Part shown: piece after piece, positions 9,412 to 19,171 of the stretch | Numbering within the stretch: position 1 is the stretch's first letter | How the letters are laid out: the number at the start of each line of letters is the position of its first letter | From: Segatella cerevisiae | GTDB taxonomy: Bacteria > Bacteroidota > Bacteroidia > Bacteroidales > Bacteroidaceae | DNA: 64,000 nucleotides | NCBI RefSeq assembly: GCF_024054555.1 | Contig: NZ_JAMXLY010000007.1 | Location: 30,010 to 94,009 of the forward strand | Direction of reading: 5' to 3' | The notes under the pieces: model-generated | Database searches by the model: none | What the model saw: only the letters and a program-made list of their open reading frames with translations | Told to the model about the DNA's origin: nothing | Translations under genes and position numbers: made by a program

Positions 9412-10191
9412 TCAATAGGAAGCAGTACAAATCAAGCCTTCCAGTTTTACCATGTCTCGTATGGTATTCAACTCATCGTGAGTGGCTTTCCTGAGATCCA
9501 GGTCTGGCGTCTCACGGTCAATGGTATAGATCATCACTTCTTTGGGGGATATATCTATGAGTGCCTTTATCCAGGGCTTGACATATTCGTCGCCGGTGTT
9601 ATCAACACTTTTCCCGTTGATGGTGCCTTTCATAAACATCGTTTGTATAATCAGGCGTCCATGAAAACTTTTTAGTCCTTCTATTATCCTTTGTACATGA
9701 TAGTTGGCGCTTGTAGGACGATTGACTAATTGAATGTATTCCGGATTGACAGTATCCAACTTCAGGATATTGTTATCTACTTTCATCAGGGCTCCGTGTA
9801 CGTCTCCTCGAAAAATCCGGGTGGCGTTGCTCAGTACGGATATTTTCGCTTTTGGACAAAACTGATTACGTAAAGTGATGGTATCATCTATGATTCCTGC
9901 AAAATCCGGATGCCCGGTGGGTTCACCATTACCTGCAAAAGTAAGAACGTCGGGGTGTTCATCGTTTTGATGCATCTCTCTTAGTTTTGACTCCAGGGCC
10001 TTAGTGACTTCTTCTCGGGTTGGACGCCGTGTCGTCGTTCTGCGGTCTTTGTTAAACCCGCATTCGCAGTAAATACAGTCAAAATTGCATATCTTTCCAT
10101 CTGCCGGCATCAGATTAATACCGAGAGAAAGACCAAGTCTGCGACTATGTACGGGACCATATATGGGGGATGGATAAATTGTTGTACTCAT
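9412..10191 (-). CDS. Radical SAM protein
   Basis: 259 residues from the ATG at 10191; an earlier in-frame ATG at 10224 would add 11 atypical residues. After an N-terminal IYGPVHSRRLGLSLGINL, the iron-sulfur motif CNFDCIYC (CxxxCxxC) binds the 4Fe-4S cluster that cleaves S-adenosylmethionine. FAGNGEPTGHPDF is the usual second-strand SAM-binding region (GNGEPT). The opening SRRLGxSLGINLMP is typical of a widespread family of uncharacterised radical SAM proteins near MoaA/YfkB types. The substrate is unknown. A -7 box (reverse TACCTTTG) lies at 10242-10249, and a small hairpin ATTGCC-ACC-GGCAAT is at 10211-10225 in its leader. Confidence 0.85.
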   Translation of the reverse strand: MSTTIYPSPIYGPVHSRRLGLSLGINLMPADGKICNFDCIYCECGFNKDRRTTTRRPTREEVTKALESKLREMHQNDEHPDVLTFAGNGEPTGHPDFAGIIDDTITLRNQFCPKAKISVLSNATRIFRGDVHGALMKVDNNILKLDTVNPEYIQLVNRPTSANYHVQRIIEGLKSFHGRLIIQTMFMKGTINGKSVDNTGDEYVKPWIKALIDISPKEVMIYTIDRETPDLDLRKATHDELNTIRDMVKLEGLICTASY

Positions 10192-10310
10192 TGTCGTTTT
10201 GGAATTAAATATTGCCACCGGCAATATGTGTTGTAATTCTGCAAAGGTAGAAAATTAATTTGAACGGAACTTCCTGATTGGGAATTTCCATGTTAATACT
10301 CGTTAAACGG

Positions 10311-10341
10311 TTGCGTTTTAAAAGCTTTTATAGTATATTTG
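10311..10341 (+). promoter_or_regulatory. Promoter of the ftsX operon
   Basis: TTG (10311-10313), a 20-nt spacer and TATATTTG (10334-10341) match the Bacteroidetes consensus. The predicted leader to the ftsX ATG is about 95 nt. Confidence 0.65.
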
Positions 10342-10442
10342 CAAATCAAATAGGTAAATGTTGCTCTTTTTTGAAGTTGTCTTTCATTGGAGGATAGAGT
10401 GAGTGACATGCAGAAGATATTTCTAAAATACCCTTGGTAAGG

Positions 10443-11321
10443 ATGGGAAAGAATCGCCAAAACTCCCGTAATCGTCATGGATTACAGGTTGTTACTCTAT
10501 GTATAAGTACCGCTATGGTACTCGTTTTGCTAGGATTAGTTGTCTGTTCTACATTGTTGGCACGGAATCTGTCAACGTATGTAAAGGAGAATTTTGTAGT
10601 CCAGATGATGCTTGATCAGGATATGACCGCTCCTGAAGCTCAACAGATTTGTAACAAGTTGAAGACGCGTCCTTATGTCAACAGTTTCCATTATATCAGT
10701 AAGGAAGAGGCTTTGAGAGAAGGAACTAAGGAGCTGGGGACTGATCCCAGCGAGTTCGCAGGTATGAACCCTTTCCTTTCTTCTATTGAGATTACAATGA
10801 AGAGTAATTATGCCAACGATGATTCTCTCAAGTGGATATCCAGAGAATTGAAGGCCTATCCCAAAGTCAGTGAAATAGATTATCAAAAAGACTTGATCAA
10901 TGATGTCAATCAGAATATAGCACGGTTAAGTGTCGTTTTGCTTGTCATCGCCGTCTTGTTGACTTTCGTCTCCTTCTCTTTGATCAGCAATACAGTCCGT
11001 CTCGGAATCTATTCCCGGAGATTCTCCATTCACACGATGAAATTGGTGGGAGCTTCTTGGGGATTTATCAGAAAACCTTTTATTGCTGATGCTGTCCTGA
11101 TAGGACTCGTAGCAGCGTTGTTGGCTTGTCTGGTGTTAGGATGTGGTATTTATGCATTGTATCGTTATGAACCTGGAATCCTGACGGTCTTGTCTTGGCG
11201 GGAAATGGCGATAACGGGTGCATCCGTATTCCTCTTCGGAATGATCATCACGGCTTTTTGTGCAAATATATCGGTGAATAAATTCTTGAAGATGAAAGCC
11301 AGTGAACTGTATAAGATTTGA
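10443..11321 (+). CDS. ftsX: Cell division protein FtsX (permease-like)
   Basis: 292 residues from the ATG at 10443. One N-terminal TM segment (about 20-45) is followed by an extracytoplasmic domain (about 50-165), which contains YISKEEALREGTKELGTDP, a typical FtsX stretch. Three C-terminal TM segments follow (about 170-280), with RLGIYSRRFSIHTMKLVGA in the cytoplasmic loop. FtsX works with the ATPase FtsE at the septum and activates peptidoglycan hydrolases. No ftsE is adjacent, as is common in Bacteroidetes. It heads the run DUF3098-uppP-truB-queA. Confidence 0.93.
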   Translation: MGKNRQNSRNRHGLQVVTLCISTAMVLVLLGLVVCSTLLARNLSTYVKENFVVQMMLDQDMTAPEAQQICNKLKTRPYVNSFHYISKEEALREGTKELGTDPSEFAGMNPFLSSIEITMKSNYANDDSLKWISRELKAYPKVSEIDYQKDLINDVNQNIARLSVVLLVIAVLLTFVSFSLISNTVRLGIYSRRFSIHTMKLVGASWGFIRKPFIADAVLIGLVAALLACLVLGCGIYALYRYEPGILTVLSWREMAITGASVFLFGMIITAFCANISVNKFLKMKASELYKI

Positions 11322-11370
11322 AGCGCGGACATCCTCTTTTTAATTTAACGGGAAATTATTGAAACATTTT

Positions 11371-11667
11371 ATGGATAAAAAAAATTACGCATTCGATAAA
11401 GTCAATTTTATCTTATTGGCTGTCGGCATGTTGATTGTGATCATCGGTTTTATTCTGATGTCAGGAGCTGGCTCTAATGAAACGCATTTTGAACCTTCTA
11501 TCTTTGACGCCAGGAGAATCAAAGTGGCTCCGGTAGTGTGCTTGGTAGGGTTCTTGTCGATGATCTATGCTGTTGCCAGAAGACCTCGCGACACAAAAAA
11601 TTCAGATGGAGAATCAGAATTGAGAGAGAACGAACAAGTGGAGTCTTCTTCTCAGGACAAACATTAA
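11371..11667 (+). CDS. DUF3098 family small membrane protein
   Basis: 98 residues from the ATG at 11371. Two predicted TM segments are visible (about 11-32 and 53-70) with the connecting stretch THFEPSIFDARRIKVAPVVC. This is the Bacteroidetes DUF3098 signature, and the gene normally sits between ftsX and uppP as here. The C-terminal 25 residues are polar and acidic. Its function is unknown; the conserved position suggests a link to the cell envelope or division. Confidence 0.85.
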   Translation: MDKKNYAFDKVNFILLAVGMLIVIIGFILMSGAGSNETHFEPSIFDARRIKVAPVVCLVGFLSMIYAVARRPRDTKNSDGESELRENEQVESSSQDKH

Positions 11668-11688
11668 TTCAAAATCGGAATTTTTCTC

Positions 11689-12519
11689 ATGACTTTATTC
11701 CAGACCATTATTATCTCTGTCATCGAGGGCTTGACAGAATTCTTGCCGGTATCTTCAACGGGACACATGATTATCGCTCAGAATCTTTTGGGCGTTCAGC
11801 AAGGTGATCCTTTTGTGCATGCCTTTACTTTTATTATCCAGTTTGGCGCGATTCTTTCTGTTGTCTGCCTGTATTGGAAACATTTCTTTCAGATACGCAA
11901 CAAGAAAGAACTCCAAGAGAAATTGAAGTTTTATGGGTTGCTGATAGTTGGTGTCATTCCAGCCGTCATCGTTGGATTGTGCGCGAAAAAGAGCGGATTG
12001 CTCGATTTCCTGCTTGACAGCGTGAGGGTAGTGGCTGTGATGCTGGTCATCGGCGGTGTCTTCATGTTGTTTGTAGACCGGATCTTCAATAAAGGATATG
12101 ATCAGAACAAGGTGACACCTAAACGGGCTGTCATGATCGGCCTCTTCCAATGTATTTCTGTCATTCCAGGGGTTAGTCGGAGTATGGCGACAATAGTAGG
12201 GGGTATGGCACAGAAACTGACCCGTAAGCGTGCGGCAGAGTTTTCTTTTTTCCTCGCTGTTCCGACAATGGCAGGAGCGACGCTATTGGATTTGATGGAT
12301 ATGCTGAAATCCGGGACGACGTGGGCTACACCCTATAACACTATGCTTTTGATACTGGGTTGTGTCATAGCTTTTATTGTGGCAATAGCTGCTATGAAGT
12401 GGTTCGTGGGATATCTGACGAAGCATGGCTTCAGGTTTTTTGGTTGGTATCGTATAATTGTTGGCGCTATTATCTTGATCCTTCTGGCTACAGGCCATTC
12501 TCTCGTTATTGCAGGCTGA
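11689..12519 (+). CDS. uppP: Undecaprenyl-diphosphatase UppP (BacA)
   Basis: 276 residues, the usual length, with about eight TM segments. The two family motifs are present: EGLTEFLPVSSTGHMII near residues 12-28 and PGVSRSMATIVGG near 155-167. The enzyme dephosphorylates undecaprenyl diphosphate to the monophosphate, regenerating the lipid carrier for peptidoglycan and other envelope polymers, and contributes to bacitracin resistance. It lies 21 bp after the DUF3098 gene and 14 bp before truB, so it is probably part of one transcript. Confidence 0.96.
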   Translation: MTLFQTIIISVIEGLTEFLPVSSTGHMIIAQNLLGVQQGDPFVHAFTFIIQFGAILSVVCLYWKHFFQIRNKKELQEKLKFYGLLIVGVIPAVIVGLCAKKSGLLDFLLDSVRVVAVMLVIGGVFMLFVDRIFNKGYDQNKVTPKRAVMIGLFQCISVIPGVSRSMATIVGGMAQKLTRKRAAEFSFFLAVPTMAGATLLDLMDMLKSGTTWATPYNTMLLILGCVIAFIVAIAAMKWFVGYLTKHGFRFFGWYRIIVGAIILILLATGHSLVIAG

Positions 12520-12533
12520 TATCCGTGGATTTG

Positions 12534-13316
12534 ATGGAGAAGAAGACAGCGAATGATAAGAAAATGGATTTTCTGAAGGGTGAGATCTTTGCCATAGACA
12601 AACCTTACAGAATATCGAGTTTCGGTGCTTTGGCACATGTGCGTTATTTGTTGAGGAAAACGCTACACCAACATGTAAAGATCGGGCATGCAGGGACATT
12701 GGATCCTTTGGCTACAGGTGTGTTGGTGCTTTGTACCGGCAAAATGACAAAGCAAATAGAACGGCTGCAACAAGGTCCGAAAGAATATATAGCATCTCTT
12801 CAGTTCGGCGCTACGACGCCGAGTTATGATCGTGAACAGACGGTGGATCATACTTTCCCGACGAGACAGATCTCAGAAGACAGAATCAGGGAGGCTTTGC
12901 ACTCCTTCGAGGGAGACATCTTGCAGACGCCGCCTTCTTATAGCGCTGTCAAAATCAATGGTGACCGCGCTTATTCCTTGAGACGTTCGGGACAGGAAGT
13001 GAAGTTGAAACCGAAACTCGTTCATATCGAAAAGATCGAACTCTTGGATTTTAATCCGACAGTCATGCAACTGACTATTCGGGTAGCTTGCGGAAAGGGA
13101 ACTTATATTCGGGCATTGGCTCGTGACTTGGGTAGAAAACTTGATAGTGGAGCTTTTCTGACTTCACTTCGCCGTACGCGATCAAGTGGCTTTACTCTGG
13201 ACGATTGCATAGATTTCGAGAATCTTAAGAGTTGGCTAGAGGACGTGATGGGACCTGAGGATAACGAATCGAATAACCTCTTATGTGAAAAGAAAGGAGA
13301 ACATGAATTGATATGA
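12534..13316 (+). CDS. truB: tRNA pseudouridine(55) synthase TruB
   Basis: 260 residues from the ATG at 12534, placed by the end of uppP 14 bp earlier; the in-frame opening upstream lies within uppP. The catalytic motif [14 protein letters not shown] has the active Asp near residue 56. [17 protein letters not shown] and [15 protein letters not shown] are further conserved blocks. The enzyme converts U55 of the T-loop of tRNAs to pseudouridine. Its stop overlaps the queA start by ATGA, which indicates translational coupling. The short C-terminal tail lacks a full PUA domain, as in other Bacteroidetes. Confidence 0.95.
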   Translation: MEKKTANDKKMDFLKGEIFAIDKPYRISSFGALAHVRYLLRKTLHQHVKIGHAGTLDPLATGVLVLCTGKMTKQIERLQQGPKEYIASLQFGATTPSYDREQTVDHTFPTRQISEDRIREALHSFEGDILQTPPSYSAVKINGDRAYSLRRSGQEVKLKPKLVHIEKIELLDFNPTVMQLTIRVACGKGTYIRALARDLGRKLDSGAFLTSLRRTRSSGFTLDDCIDFENLKSWLEDVMGPEDNESNNLLCEKKGEHELI

Positions 13317-14479
13317 AATTATCTCAATTTAAATTCAAATTACCGGAAGATCTGGTGGCATTGTATCCGCATCAGTCGCAGCATACAATCACCAAAAAGG
13401 ATGGGGCGAAGGAAACCTTTACGGTAACCCGCGCCGATGAGTGCCGGCTAATGGTGGCTCATAAAAAATCCGGTAAGATAGAGATGTTGAAGAAAAGTGC
13501 CAAGGGAAAACCTGTCAAGGGAAATTTCCTCACTTTTTGGAATGTGGTTGATTATTTTGGAGAAGGCGATGCCTTTGTCTTTAATGATACGAAAGTGTTT
13601 CCCGCTCGTCTTTATGGGACTAAAGAGAAGACGGACGCAAAAATCGAAGTGTTTCTCCTCAGGGAACTGAATGAGGAAATGCGGTTGTGGGATGTTCTCG
13701 TAGAACCTGCCCGAAAAATACGAATCGGCAATAAACTTTTCTTTGATGATACAGGGACAATGGTGGCTGAAGTCATCGACAATACAACCAGTCGCGGACG
13801 TACACTCCGGTTCCTCTATGACAGTCCTCATGAGGAATTCAAGCGAAATCTTTTCGCTTTAGGAGAAGCTCCATTGCCCAAATATATTATTGACAAACGG
13901 GAGAATCATCATGCCACAGCTGATGATCTGGTTAATTTCCAGTGTGTGTTTGCCAAGAATGAGGGGGCTGTGACGGCGCCTGCCACGGGACTGCACTTCA
14001 GCCGCGAACTGATGAAGATGATGGAGATCAAAGGTATTCATTCTGCCTACGTTACTCTGCATTGCGGACTTGGGAATTTCCATGAGATTGAAGTGGAAGA
14101 CCTGACGAAACACAAGATGGACTCTGAAGAGATGTTCATCGGAAAAGAGGCGTGCGAGACGGTCAATCAGTCTAAAAAGGGTGGCCATCATGTTTGTATC
14201 GTTGGCGCCAGTGTTGCAAAAGCTACTGAGACAGCGGTAGGTACAGACGGACTTCTGAAAGAGTACAACGGGTGGACGAATAAGTTTATCTTCCCGCCTT
14301 ACAACTTTGGATTGGCCGACAGTATGGTCGTCAATTTCTATCATCCTGAATCTCCTCTGTTGATGAGTACTGCGGCTTTCGGCGGCTATGACCTTGTGAT
14401 GGAAGCTTATGAACTGGCTGTCAAGAACGGTTATAAGTTCGGTTGCTTCGGTGATGCCCTACTTATTGTCAATGACTGA
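13313..14479 (+). CDS. queA: S-adenosylmethionine:tRNA ribosyltransferase-isomerase QueA
   Basis: 388 residues, longer than the usual 340-360. The family core is clear: GDAFVFNDTKVFPARLYG, then GAVTAPATGLHFSRELM and HCGLGNFHEIEVEDL, then FIFPPYNF near the end. QueA transfers the ribosyl part of SAM to preQ1 at tRNA position 34, forming epoxyqueuosine. The extra length is mainly a polar insertion near residues 18-40, between the N-terminal LVALYPHQ and the CRLMVAHK strand. It overlaps truB by 4 bases. A terminator follows at 14551-14597. Confidence 0.93.
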   Translation: MKLSQFKFKLPEDLVALYPHQSQHTITKKDGAKETFTVTRADECRLMVAHKKSGKIEMLKKSAKGKPVKGNFLTFWNVVDYFGEGDAFVFNDTKVFPARLYGTKEKTDAKIEVFLLRELNEEMRLWDVLVEPARKIRIGNKLFFDDTGTMVAEVIDNTTSRGRTLRFLYDSPHEEFKRNLFALGEAPLPKYIIDKRENHHATADDLVNFQCVFAKNEGAVTAPATGLHFSRELMKMMEIKGIHSAYVTLHCGLGNFHEIEVEDLTKHKMDSEEMFIGKEACETVNQSKKGGHHVCIVGASVAKATETAVGTDGLLKEYNGWTNKFIFPPYNFGLADSMVVNFYHPESPLLMSTAAFGGYDLVMEAYELAVKNGYKFGCFGDALLIVND

Positions 14480-14550
14480 GGACCCCTCTGATACCAATGG
14501 CAGGATTATCGCCGGTAAAGGATTCTAGTGTTTTCACAGACTAACGATAT

Positions 14551-14597
14551 CAGTCTTCCTGAGATTTGCTGAAGCATGTCACGGGAAGACTGTCTTT
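14551..14597 (+). terminator. Terminator of the ftsX-queA transcript
   Basis: CAGTCTTCC (14551-14559) pairs perfectly with GGAAGACTG (14584-14592), followed by TCTTTTTC. Confidence 0.6.
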
Positions 14598-14617
14598 TTC
14601 ATTTATAGGATAGACAA

Positions 14618-15046
14618 ATGCATCAGATATATCTTGGATTGGGTTCCAATATGGGAGATCGCAGGCAGAATATTCATGAGGCCATCGTTCTCATCGACAG
14701 ACAGGTGGGGCGGGTTGGCCGTCGCTCTTCTTTGGTTGAGACTAAGCCCTGGGGGTTTCATTCGACTCATAATTTCCTGAATTGTTGCATCGGAGTGCAG
14801 ACGTCCCTTACTCCTGACGGAGTGTTGAGAGCGACCCAAAAGATTGAGAAAGATTTGGGGCGAAGTGAGAAAACTGAAAATGGCGTTTATCATGATCGGA
14901 TCATCGACATCGACATCCTGCTTTTTGATCACTTGACAATTGATGAACCGGATTTGAAGATTCCGCATCCTCTGATGGGGGAGCGGGATTTCGTGATGCA
15001 GCCTTTGAAGGAAATACTTTCAGAAGATGACCACTTTGATTTCTAA
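14618..15046 (+). CDS. folK: 2-amino-4-hydroxy-6-hydroxymethyldihydropteridine diphosphokinase
   Basis: 142 residues, close to the usual 150-160. It opens with YLGLGSNMGDRRQNI and carries the family signature DRIIDIDILLFD near residues 87-98, whose Asp pair binds Mg-ATP. It transfers diphosphate from ATP to hydroxymethyl-dihydropterin in folate synthesis. Another folate gene, folB, lies far away at 52.7 kb. It is followed by a shared terminator with the convergent rpsO gene. Confidence 0.94.
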   Translation: MHQIYLGLGSNMGDRRQNIHEAIVLIDRQVGRVGRRSSLVETKPWGFHSTHNFLNCCIGVQTSLTPDGVLRATQKIEKDLGRSEKTENGVYHDRIIDIDILLFDHLTIDEPDLKIPHPLMGERDFVMQPLKEILSEDDHFDF

Positions 15047-15084
15047 TGACTAGATATCTAGATATTGAAGAATAGACTTAAACA

Positions 15085-15120
15085 AAAAGGTCCGACATAT
15101 TTCTATGCCGGACCTTTTTA
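15085..15120. terminator. Bidirectional terminator between folK and rpsO
   Basis: AAAAAGGTCCGACAT and ATGCCGGACCTTTTT form a 15-bp stem with one mismatch and a 6-nt loop. A and T runs on each side allow use from both directions. Confidence 0.8.
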
Positions 15121-15136
15121 TTTCTATGCAATCGTA

Positions 15137-15406
15137 TTATTTACGAAGACCAAGAACCTTGATGATAGAACGGTAACGCTCGATGTCATTCTTGTGCAAG
15201 TACTTGAGCAAAGCCCGACGCTTGCCTACCAATTGGGTCAGAGAACGGGTTGTCACAAAATCCTTGTGATTTTTCTTGATGTGCTCTGTCAAATGGTTGA
15301 TTCGATAAGTGAACAATGCAATCTGAGCTTCTGAAGAACCGGTGTCGTTCTCACTTTTGCCGTACTTCTTGAAAATCTCCTGCTTCTTTTCTTTTTGTAA
15401 ATACAT
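15137..15406 (-). CDS. rpsO: 30S ribosomal protein S15
   Basis: 89 residues, the standard length. It contains GSSEAQIALFTYRINHLTEHI and the C-terminal GKRRALLKYLHKND, both S15 signatures. S15 binds the central domain of 16S rRNA and nucleates assembly of the 30S platform. It is a single gene here, not linked to pnp. A reverse -7 box TAACTTTG lies at 15509-15516, giving a leader of about 100 nt. Confidence 0.98.
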   Translation of the reverse strand: MYLQKEKKQEIFKKYGKSENDTGSSEAQIALFTYRINHLTEHIKKNHKDFVTTRSLTQLVGKRRALLKYLHKNDIERYRSIIKVLGLRK

Positions 15407-15671
15407 GTCAAATGGATTAATGATTAAAATTTATTACATCCTTCGAGCGCTCTCTGCCTTAATCCGAACAGTACGCTGTCAAATGCATCGGTAATTCCGA
15501 ATTGGGTGCAAAGTTACAAATTATTTTTGAATTGGGGCGTTCTTCAATCAGGAATTTAAGGATAAATGGTGTTTTTAACATTGTATTTATTGATATTATT
15601 ATACACTAATGACTTTAGTGTCAATCTTTTTTTGTATTTTTGCATTCGAAATTTTAAGGTATAGTAAAGAA

Positions 15672-17483
15672 ATGCAAGACATTAGAAATGTTGCTGTTAT
15701 TGCACATGTCGATCATGGAAAGACAACTTTGGTTGACAAGATGTTGCTCGCTGGTAAACTGTTCCGTGACGGCCAGGATGAAAGCGGTGAAGTGTTGGAC
15801 TCCAATGATCTGGAGCGCGAACGAGGGATAACGATTCTCTCCAAGAACGTCTCAATGAAATGGAAAGGTGTAAAAATCAACATACTAGATACACCGGGTC
15901 ACTCTGATTTCGGTGGTGAGGTAGAGCGTGTGCTCAATATGGCTGATGGCTGTCTTCTTCTGGTAGATGCTTTTGAAGGCCCTATGCCGCAGACGCGCTT
16001 CGTCCTTCAGAAGGCCCTCAAACTTGGATTGAAACCGATAGTCGTCGTGAATAAAGTTGATAAACCTAATTGCCGCCCTGAAAAAGTGGCAGAGATGGTC
16101 TTTGACTTGATGTGCGACCTGAACGCAACGGAAGACCAATTGGAATTCCCTGTTGTTTATGGTTCTGCCAAACAAGGATGGATGGGACAGGACTGGAAGA
16201 AGCCTACTGGGAACATCGATTATCTTTTGGATGAAATCGTCAAGGTTATCCCGGCTCCAAAGCGCCTGGAAGGTACACCTCAACTGTTGATTACTTCTCT
16301 TGATTACAGTACTTATACTGGCCGTATCGCTGTAGGCCGCGTTCGTCGTGGCGTCTTGAAAGACGGTATGAATGTAACCGTCTGCCATAGAGACGGTACT
16401 CAGGAGAAATGCAAGATCGGAGAGCTTCATACTTTTGAAGGAATTTCCCACAAACGTACGGACGAAGTCCATAGTGGCGATATCTGTGCCGTGATCGGTA
16501 TCCCTCATTTTGAGATTGGCGATACGATTGCCGATTATGAAAATCCTGAACCCCTTCCTCCTATTGCTATTGATGAGCCTACGATGAGTATGCTTTTCAC
16601 CATCAATGATTCTCCATTCTTCGGTAGAGAGGGTAAGTTCTGTACTTCCCGTCAGATCGGAGATCGTCTGCATCACGAACTGGAAAGGAATCTTGCCTTG
16701 CGTGTACATGATGTGGAAGGCTCTCGGGATAAATGGATCGTCAGTGGCCGTGGTGTGCTGCACTTGTCTGTCCTGATAGAGACCATGCGTCGTGAAGGCT
16801 ATGAACTGCAGGTCGGCCAGCCTCAGGTTATCTTCAAGACCATTAACGGTAAGAAGTGTGAACCTATTGAGGAATTGACCATTAACGTTCCTCAGGAGTA
16901 TTCTTCTAAGATGGTCGATATGGTCACTCGCCGGAAAGGTGAACTGACAAGTATGGACACAGAAGGGAATCGTGTCAATATCACTTTTAATATTCCGTCA
17001 CGTGGTATCATCGGTCTTCGTACGAATGTGCTGACTGCTTCTCAAGGTGAAGCGATCATGGCTCACCGGTATAAGGAATATCAACCTTATAAGGGCGAGA
17101 TCGTCCGCCGTACGAATGGCTCTATGATCGCTATGGAGACAGGTACTGCCTATGCTTATGCACTGGATAAACTCCGTGACCGCGGTAAATTCTTTATCGA
17201 TCCGGGCGAAGAGGTCTATGCTGGTCAGGTCGTTGGAGAGCATGTTCATGAAAAGGACCTCGTCATCAATGTGACCAAGGCAAAACAGTTGACTAACGTA
17301 CGTGCCAGCGGTTCTGATGAGAAAGCCCGTGTCATCCCGAAGACGGTCATGAGTCTGGAGGAAAGCCTTGAGTATATCAAGGGGGATGAATATGTGGAGG
17401 TTACTCCGAAGAACATGCGTATGCGCAAGATTCTCTTGAATCAACTGGATCGTAAGCGGGCAGGCAAGAGTTCTGAAGAATAA
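15672..17483 (+). CDS. typA: Ribosome-associated GTPase TypA/BipA
   Basis: 603 residues from the ATG at 15672; the in-frame opening upstream runs through the promoter and is rejected. GTPase motifs: [10 protein letters not shown] (G1), GITI (G2), [16 protein letters not shown] (G3), NKVD (G4), GSAKQGW (G5). Domain II, two EF-G-like domains ([35 protein letters not shown]) and the BipA C-terminal domain follow. TypA binds 70S ribosomes in an EF-G-like way and helps growth under stress and ribosome assembly. A -7 box TATTTTTG is at 15635-15642. A strong terminator follows. Confidence 0.97.
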   Translation: MQDIRNVAVIAHVDHGKTTLVDKMLLAGKLFRDGQDESGEVLDSNDLERERGITILSKNVSMKWKGVKINILDTPGHSDFGGEVERVLNMADGCLLLVDAFEGPMPQTRFVLQKALKLGLKPIVVVNKVDKPNCRPEKVAEMVFDLMCDLNATEDQLEFPVVYGSAKQGWMGQDWKKPTGNIDYLLDEIVKVIPAPKRLEGTPQLLITSLDYSTYTGRIAVGRVRRGVLKDGMNVTVCHRDGTQEKCKIGELHTFEGISHKRTDEVHSGDICAVIGIPHFEIGDTIADYENPEPLPPIAIDEPTMSMLFTINDSPFFGREGKFCTSRQIGDRLHHELERNLALRVHDVEGSRDKWIVSGRGVLHLSVLIETMRREGYELQVGQPQVIFKTINGKKCEPIEELTINVPQEYSSKMVDMVTRRKGELTSMDTEGNRVNITFNIPSRGIIGLRTNVLTASQGEAIMAHRYKEYQPYKGEIVRRTNGSMIAMETGTAYAYALDKLRDRGKFFIDPGEEVYAGQVVGEHVHEKDLVINVTKAKQLTNVRASGSDEKARVIPKTVMSLEESLEYIKGDEYVEVTPKNMRMRKILLNQLDRKRAGKSSEE

Positions 17484-17517
17484 TAGAATAGGATGCTTTG
17501 AAAGAAGCTTCGATAAC

Positions 17518-17580
17518 GGGAGAATTTAAATCATCTTTATGTCGTGAGTGTAGATGTGGGTTTAAATTCTCCCTTTTTTT
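17518..17580 (+). terminator. Terminator of typA
   Basis: GGGAGAATTTAAA (17518-17530) pairs perfectly with TTTAAATTCTCCC (17561-17573) and is followed by seven T residues. Confidence 0.8.
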
Positions 17581-17692
17581 ATAACAGATTTTTTATAACA
17601 GGCAGACCGGACAGTCTGGTTCATCATTCGATGAATTCATGTTTTTATCGTCACGTTTTGTGGAGGTAGGTAGCATTTAATCACAATTACTT

Positions 17693-18430
17693 ATGAAACG
17701 ACTTTTATTTATGTTGGCATTTATTGCCATGACAGGTTTGATGAAAGCTCAACCGGATGCGGGAACTTTCTCCATTATTCCCCGTGTAGGTGTAAGCGTT
17801 ACGAGTTTGAGCGGTTACACGATGAAATTTGATTTTTCAAATGATACCCGGAAGGCACAGTTTAACCCTGGTTATATGGCAGGCCTTGATTTCCAGTATC
17901 AGTTCACCAAAGACTTGGCTACTTCAGCCGGTGCCTTTTATGCGCTTCAGGGTACTAAGTTCAAGGATATAGAAAGTCTGAAAACGGATCAGGGTACAAC
18001 TTATTTCAGTGGCGCCCATGATAACCATATCAACTTGGGTTATGTGAATGTCCCTTTGCTGATTCATTGGTATGTCTACCAAGGTTTGTCTCTTGAAAGT
18101 GGAGTTCAGGTTGGGTTCCGCGTGAATGCCAAGTCACATTATACCTACACGGAATATACTGAGAAGAAAGATGACCAAACGGGTAAAATCGAGCGTTCAT
18201 ATGCGAAAGATGCAGACGGTAATCTCCTGAAGGATCATAAATATACGACAGACGTGAAGAATCAGTTTAAGTCTACAGATTTTTCCATCCCTATAGGTAT
18301 ATCTTACGAGTCTATGAATGTCGTTTTGGATGCCAGGTATAATGTAGGTCTGCTCAATGTCTTCAAATCTGACGGGCATCGCCGTAATGAGGTCTTCCTT
18401 TTCTCAGCCGGCTATAAGTTTAATCTTTAA
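17693..18430 (+). CDS. Outer-membrane beta-barrel protein (PorT/OmpX-like)
   Basis: 245 residues. A signal peptide ends near MKAQPDAG (Gln at +1, usual in this phylum). The mature part is made of alternating beta strands, such as FSIIPRVGVSVTSLSG, GYMAGLDFQYQF and VNVPLLIHWYVYQGLSLESG, which fits an eight-stranded barrel of the Bacteroidetes outer-membrane beta-barrel family. A polar loop near residues 150-185 (KKDDQTGKIERSYAKD) is probably surface exposed. The specific function is unknown. The gene stands alone between two strong terminators. Confidence 0.8.
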   Translation: MKRLLFMLAFIAMTGLMKAQPDAGTFSIIPRVGVSVTSLSGYTMKFDFSNDTRKAQFNPGYMAGLDFQYQFTKDLATSAGAFYALQGTKFKDIESLKTDQGTTYFSGAHDNHINLGYVNVPLLIHWYVYQGLSLESGVQVGFRVNAKSHYTYTEYTEKKDDQTGKIERSYAKDADGNLLKDHKYTTDVKNQFKSTDFSIPIGISYESMNVVLDARYNVGLLNVFKSDGHRRNEVFLFSAGYKFNL

Positions 18431-18486
18431 TGCAAAATCCGTCAGGTCCTTCTCTAAATCCGTCAGTTGAAGGATAGTCGGATTCG

Positions 18487-18559
18487 AAAAAACAGTTTTT
18501 CAGGAAGTCAATAGAGGTGTTCCGAGACGGTCACCCATACTCCTGAAAAACTGTTTTTT
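18487..18559. terminator. Long perfect stem-loop between convergent genes
   Basis: AAAAAACAGTTTTTCAGGA (18487-18505) pairs perfectly with the 19 bases at 18541-18559; the loop is 35 nt and contains GGTG/CACC that could pair. It lies between the barrel gene and luxS, which converge. Confidence 0.75.
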
Positions 18560-18609
18560 ATTTTGTATGATAAGGTAGAATATTTACCGAATTCAGGCCA
18601 AGTTATACC

Positions 18610-19098
18610 TTATTTATCTTTACTCGGATAATTCATGTTTTCAGGTTTGATGTTTTCAAGGACTTCCTTCAGAAATTTCCGTGATTCCCATTTTGCCATA
18701 GGTAAGTCATGGAGCAGGTAGTTGCCGCAGTCTTCCGGCCGTGCTCCGGGAATTTCGCCTTCAAAGTCAGCGATGAACCTGAATGTCCTTCTCATCAAAT
18801 CCACAATATCCTTGCTTTCCAAATCACCTTTCAACAGGCAATAGAAGCCGGTGAGACAGCCCATCGGTCCCCAGTAGAGTACCCTGTCTTTCCATTCCGC
18901 ATCATTGCGGAGGAAGGTGGCGCCAAGATGCTCTATCGTGTGACTGGCACCTGCATGGAGCACAGGCTCACGGTTGGGCTCTTTCATCCGGATATCGAAG
19001 GTTGTTATCGTATTGTCTCCTATCTCATCTTTCCTGCTGATATAAATACCTCTGAGGAGTTTGATGTGATTAACTGTAAAACTTGGGATCTTTTTCAT
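18610..19098 (-). CDS. luxS: S-ribosylhomocysteine lyase LuxS
   Basis: 162 residues, typical length. The metal site is intact: HTIEH (about 53-57) plus the Cys in ARPEDCGNYLLHDL. GPMGCLTGFY holds the catalytic Cys. LuxS splits S-ribosylhomocysteine into homocysteine and DPD, the precursor of autoinducer-2. It lies 73 bp downstream of mtnN on the same strand, so the two enzymes that detoxify S-adenosylhomocysteine are probably coexpressed. Whether AI-2 acts as a signal here cannot be told. Confidence 0.97.
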   Translation of the reverse strand: MKKIPSFTVNHIKLLRGIYISRKDEIGDNTITTFDIRMKEPNREPVLHAGASHTIEHLGATFLRNDAEWKDRVLYWGPMGCLTGFYCLLKGDLESKDIVDLMRRTFRFIADFEGEIPGARPEDCGNYLLHDLPMAKWESRKFLKEVLENIKPENMNYPSKDK

Positions 19099-19171
19099 AT
19101 TTATTGCTTTTATCTTGAATCAATCTTTTTTGGAATACCTCAACGTGCAGACCGTTGTATCGGTTGAATGG

